Shown piece after piece: positions 61,735 to 64,000 of a stretch of DNA of 64,000 nucleotides. Location of the stretch: the NCBI GenBank assembly GCA_001683735.1, contig LUGG01000006.1, positions 434,001 through 498,000 on the forward strand. Reading direction: 5' to 3'. A model generated the notes under the pieces. The model did not search any database and had not been told where the DNA came from. It saw nothing but the letters and a program-made list of their open reading frames with translations. Position numbers and translations under genes: made by a program. The stretch is from Grifola frondosa. Its lineage: Eukaryota > Basidiomycota > Agaricomycetes > Polyporales > Grifolaceae. Each line of letters starts with the position of its first letter. Within the stretch, counting starts at the first letter, position 1.

Positions 61735-62307
61735 TCACTTGCTCTTATCGTCAAAAAAGTTGAGCGAAACTGAGTTAACGCAATGACGTTCGTCGGCTGC
61801 AAGTTCATGCGAAGACATCAGTACGCGGGGAGATATCATAGAAGTGACGACACACTAGGCGTGGGGAACCCCTCTCCTTTGAAGACGTGACCAAGATGAC
61901 CTCCACATGCAGTACAAGCTATTTCGATGCGAGTCATGCCAAAAGATCGATCCTCATGGCGAGTTACAGCTCCGGGAATCGCTGCAATGCTTCATCGATT
62001 CGGCATCAATATTATGGTGAAGGCGCTGCTTACCATCAAAGAACGCAGGCCAACCGCATCCGCTAGAGAACTTTGTCGTACTTTTGTACAGGGGCGTGCC
62101 GCAACCTGCACACGTGTAGACACCTTCTTCATAAAATTTGTCGAATTTACCCGTCCCTGCTGGCTCTGTGCCTTTCTCTCTGAGTATGCGAAACTGCAAC
62201 AAGATATTTGAACGGATGTCGATGCCAGACATGAAGAACAATACCTGTTCGGGCGACAGGACGGCCCTCCACTCGCTCTCACTCTTCGCCTGGTTTGGTT
62301 TACTCAT
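61735..62307 (-). CDS. msrB: Peptide methionine-R-sulfoxide reductase
   Basis: Zinc-containing MsrB that repairs the R-form of oxidised methionine with thioredoxin. Four exons give [20 protein letters not shown](Q), then [99 protein letters not shown] and [11 protein letters not shown] then DDKSK. Both zinc CxxC pairs (CAGC, CTAC), the recycling-Cys position in SGCGWP and the catalytic Cys in RHCVNSVSL are present. Length is about 135 residues with no clear presequence, so a cytosolic form is likely. Introns follow SPEQ, FFD and TPT; phases agree. Confidence 0.95.
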
Positions 62308-63188
62308 TGTTCTTGCACAGGTGAGATGAATATATCGAGGACTGCTGATTTGATTCTTGAGAGGAAAAGGGGTGGTACACCGACGAATGAGCAAGCAAAT
62401 GCGAATTCGCGGAAAGGATGGGAACAAGAACATGCAAACTGTGATTGCGCAATTCCTCAGGCATCCATGCTCCAAACGGACTTAAAACACATGATCGGGG
62501 GGGTCGATCTCGATATCTCAAAATCCAAATCTGATCGAACAATGTTAGGCAAGAATGTTGTTTATTCTGGAGGGGTTACCACCTAATCATCTCACGGTTT
62601 CGCACTAGTAAGATAAGACCGTACCCTTTGATCTCACTAGTTGAACTCATTCAATTCCTCACATCATCAAGAAATCCTGGATAACTTGGTGGGACTTATC
62701 CTGACTTAATATTACTTTTTTCGTCACTTAGAGTACTTTATTCCAGAAAAATAAGTAGCCCTCAACTCTTTTACCCTCTTTTAGAGCTTAAATAAGATAA
62801 TTAAGAAAGAAAAATGTGATAAGATAGATAAGTAGGGCTATCTAAGTATCTTACGAAAAAAGTTGAGTTTTGCTGATGGCCCTTGGGTAATTCTTGGGTT
62901 CCACAGTGTTAATAGGAATCCAAGGCACTTCTGATTTGTCTTTTGTGACTTCGTGCATATATATATAGTGGTGCTTTGCATTAAATATTCATGCTCTATA
63001 TTATACATAGATTGCAGCATCTTTATAATTGAGAAGGCTTGCTGAATTGAACAAAAGGAGGAGTGCCGGTGGGGCATCTCCGCGGTTGAGACCTCAGACA
63101 CCTCTGCTGTTTCTCTCCCCGTCGGGTATATCTGCCGCTTGTACTTGCACTGCTCACTGGCACTTGGCTTCCGACTTGACCTCTTGAC
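62308..63188. promoter_or_regulatory. Divergent upstream region, msrB / STE50; A/T-rich
   Basis: The 881-bp gap holds a strongly A/T-rich block (62,700-62,860, with AATTAAGAAAGAAAAATG-like purine runs) and TATATATATAG near 62,957-62,967. No coding sequence is supported. It supplies both promoters. Confidence 0.45.
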
Positions 63189-64000
63189 ATGGACGCGTTG
63201 TCCACCGAACTTCGAACCAGTATCTTGGACTGGGATGAGAACGATGTTCATGCGTGGTTTACGAAACTTGGTTTCCCTCAATATGAACATCAGGTCAAGG
63301 GTATGTTTTCGTCTTTGTCAGTTCACGATCTCTTCTGACCAGCCCCGTTAGAGCACAACATTTCTGGGGACGTTTTATGTCTTTTGGACGCAGAGAGCTT
63401 GAAGGAGATTGGTGTGGCCACTATTGGACAAAGGCTGGCAATCCTCAAGGCCGTGTACAACATCAAGCTAGCCAGAATATTCCCATTGAACCCGACCATT
63501 ATGTCCCCCCTTGTATGTTTCATCATCATTCCGTGTTCTGCGTGGTCGCTCATGTGGTTTTGGATAGCCGAGGTAGAGGAAAGGCAAGAACATGTCACTG
63601 TCGACAGATTGTACGATTTATTGCGAGACCAGAGTACGCACTCAGTCATGGTTACCTTGTCCCGGGTAGGTCTGATCTCATGAATAGATGACCGGCTGCG
63701 CACGTTGGAGGATGGGAATCGTAGACTAAGTGACAGCTTGCAAGCTTGCCTTGAAGACATCACCCACCTTCGAGCTGTCGCCCGCCCACCACCACCAGTG
63801 AGTTCAGTCCCTGGTCCTGCCATTTTCCCCACTCAAGTACTCCTCAGAACGAGACAGAAAGTCCCGTTCAGCGCCAACACTCCTTTAAATGGGCATCTTT
63901 CGTGAAACCGTCTCGCTCACCCACAAAACCTATACCTGAAATCGAATCACCCCAACCATCGCCGCAACGTGCAGAACATGACGTTGCCAATAGCAACTCC
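63189..64000 (+). CDS. STE50: Ste50-type MAPK adaptor, SAM-domain part (runs off the right edge; one apparent frameshift)
   Basis: Adaptor linking Cdc42/Ste20 to the MAPKKK Ste11 in pheromone, filamentation and osmostress signalling. The SAM domain comes first: DENDVHAWFTKLGFPQYEHQ, VKEHNISGDVLCLLDAESLK and EIGVATIGQRLAILKAVYNI. Exon 1 ends at 63,300 with a GTATGT donor. After KLA the frame slips by one (CC at 63,472-63,473 should be CCC) to give QNIPIEPDHYVPP. Next come EVEERQEHVTVDRLYDLLRD, NDRLRTLEDGNRRLSDSLQA and CLEDITHLRAVARPPPP, a coiled-coil region, then a Ser/Pro-rich linker. The C-terminal RA domain is outside the window. SAM at the N-terminus with this linker is the Ste50 layout. 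Confidence 0.88.

Overview
The window is nuclear DNA of a filamentous basidiomycete, most probably an Agaricomycete. Nearly every gene is cut by several short introns of about 47-60 bp (GT..AG with a CTRAC-like branch box). The intron-joined products are fungal housekeeping proteins plus families typical of mushrooms, such as a multi-pass DUF6534-type membrane protein and short MKSCLK/K(S/T)VSF proteins. No rRNA, tRNA, CRISPR array or intact transposase was recognised. Genes were joined by eye across introns, so exon edges are supported by reading frame and family resemblance, not by transcripts.

Layout. 1-10.4 kb: 5' end of DNA ligase IV (-), a DUF6534-like membrane protein (-), the WD40 ribosome-assembly factor Rsa4/Notchless (-), a pirin (+), a mitochondrial EngB-type GTPase with a 13-nt micro-exon (-), and a TMEM170-like protein (+). 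10.8-14.6 kb: a copper P-type ATPase with a Cys-rich N-terminus (-). 14.6-18.7 kb: no gene supported. 18.7-23.0 kb: a serine-rich zinc-finger-like protein (-) and MKT1 (-). 23-29.5 kb: decayed sequence with one aspartic-protease propeptide remnant. 29.5-48.7 kb: a large inverted duplication. Two arms (30,315-34,124 and 43,787-48,702) face each other around a 9.66-kb single-copy core. The core carries a low-complexity acidic protein, a K-T-V-S-F protein, RPF1, a p24 cargo receptor and ETR1. 48.4-64 kb: a DenD-like epimerase, PRP40, mitochondrial bL21m, ATP1, a DUF2408 protein, tropomyosin, MsrB and the 5' part of STE50.

The arms contain a degenerate tandem repeat of about 190 bp, a perfect 14-bp-stem hairpin, and the 5' part of the epimerase gene, which is intact on the right and a truncated pseudogene on the left. 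The right arm also carries a 406-bp insertion whose empty site survives in the left arm. Apart from that insertion and a deletion of about 700 bp on the left, the arms are colinear base-count for base-count (3,810 versus 4,916 - 1,106).

A second theme is quality. About a dozen one-base frame breaks fall in strongly conserved genes (RSA4, the Cu-ATPase, MKT1, RPF1, p24, ATP1, STE50 and others). Most are the apparent loss of one base in a C/G run. This looks like consensus error rather than a dozen pseudogenes, and it matters for any automatic annotation of this contig. Several gene pairs share short divergent promoters (ATP1/bL21m 181 bp, RPF1/p24 145 bp, DUF2408/tropomyosin 313 bp).
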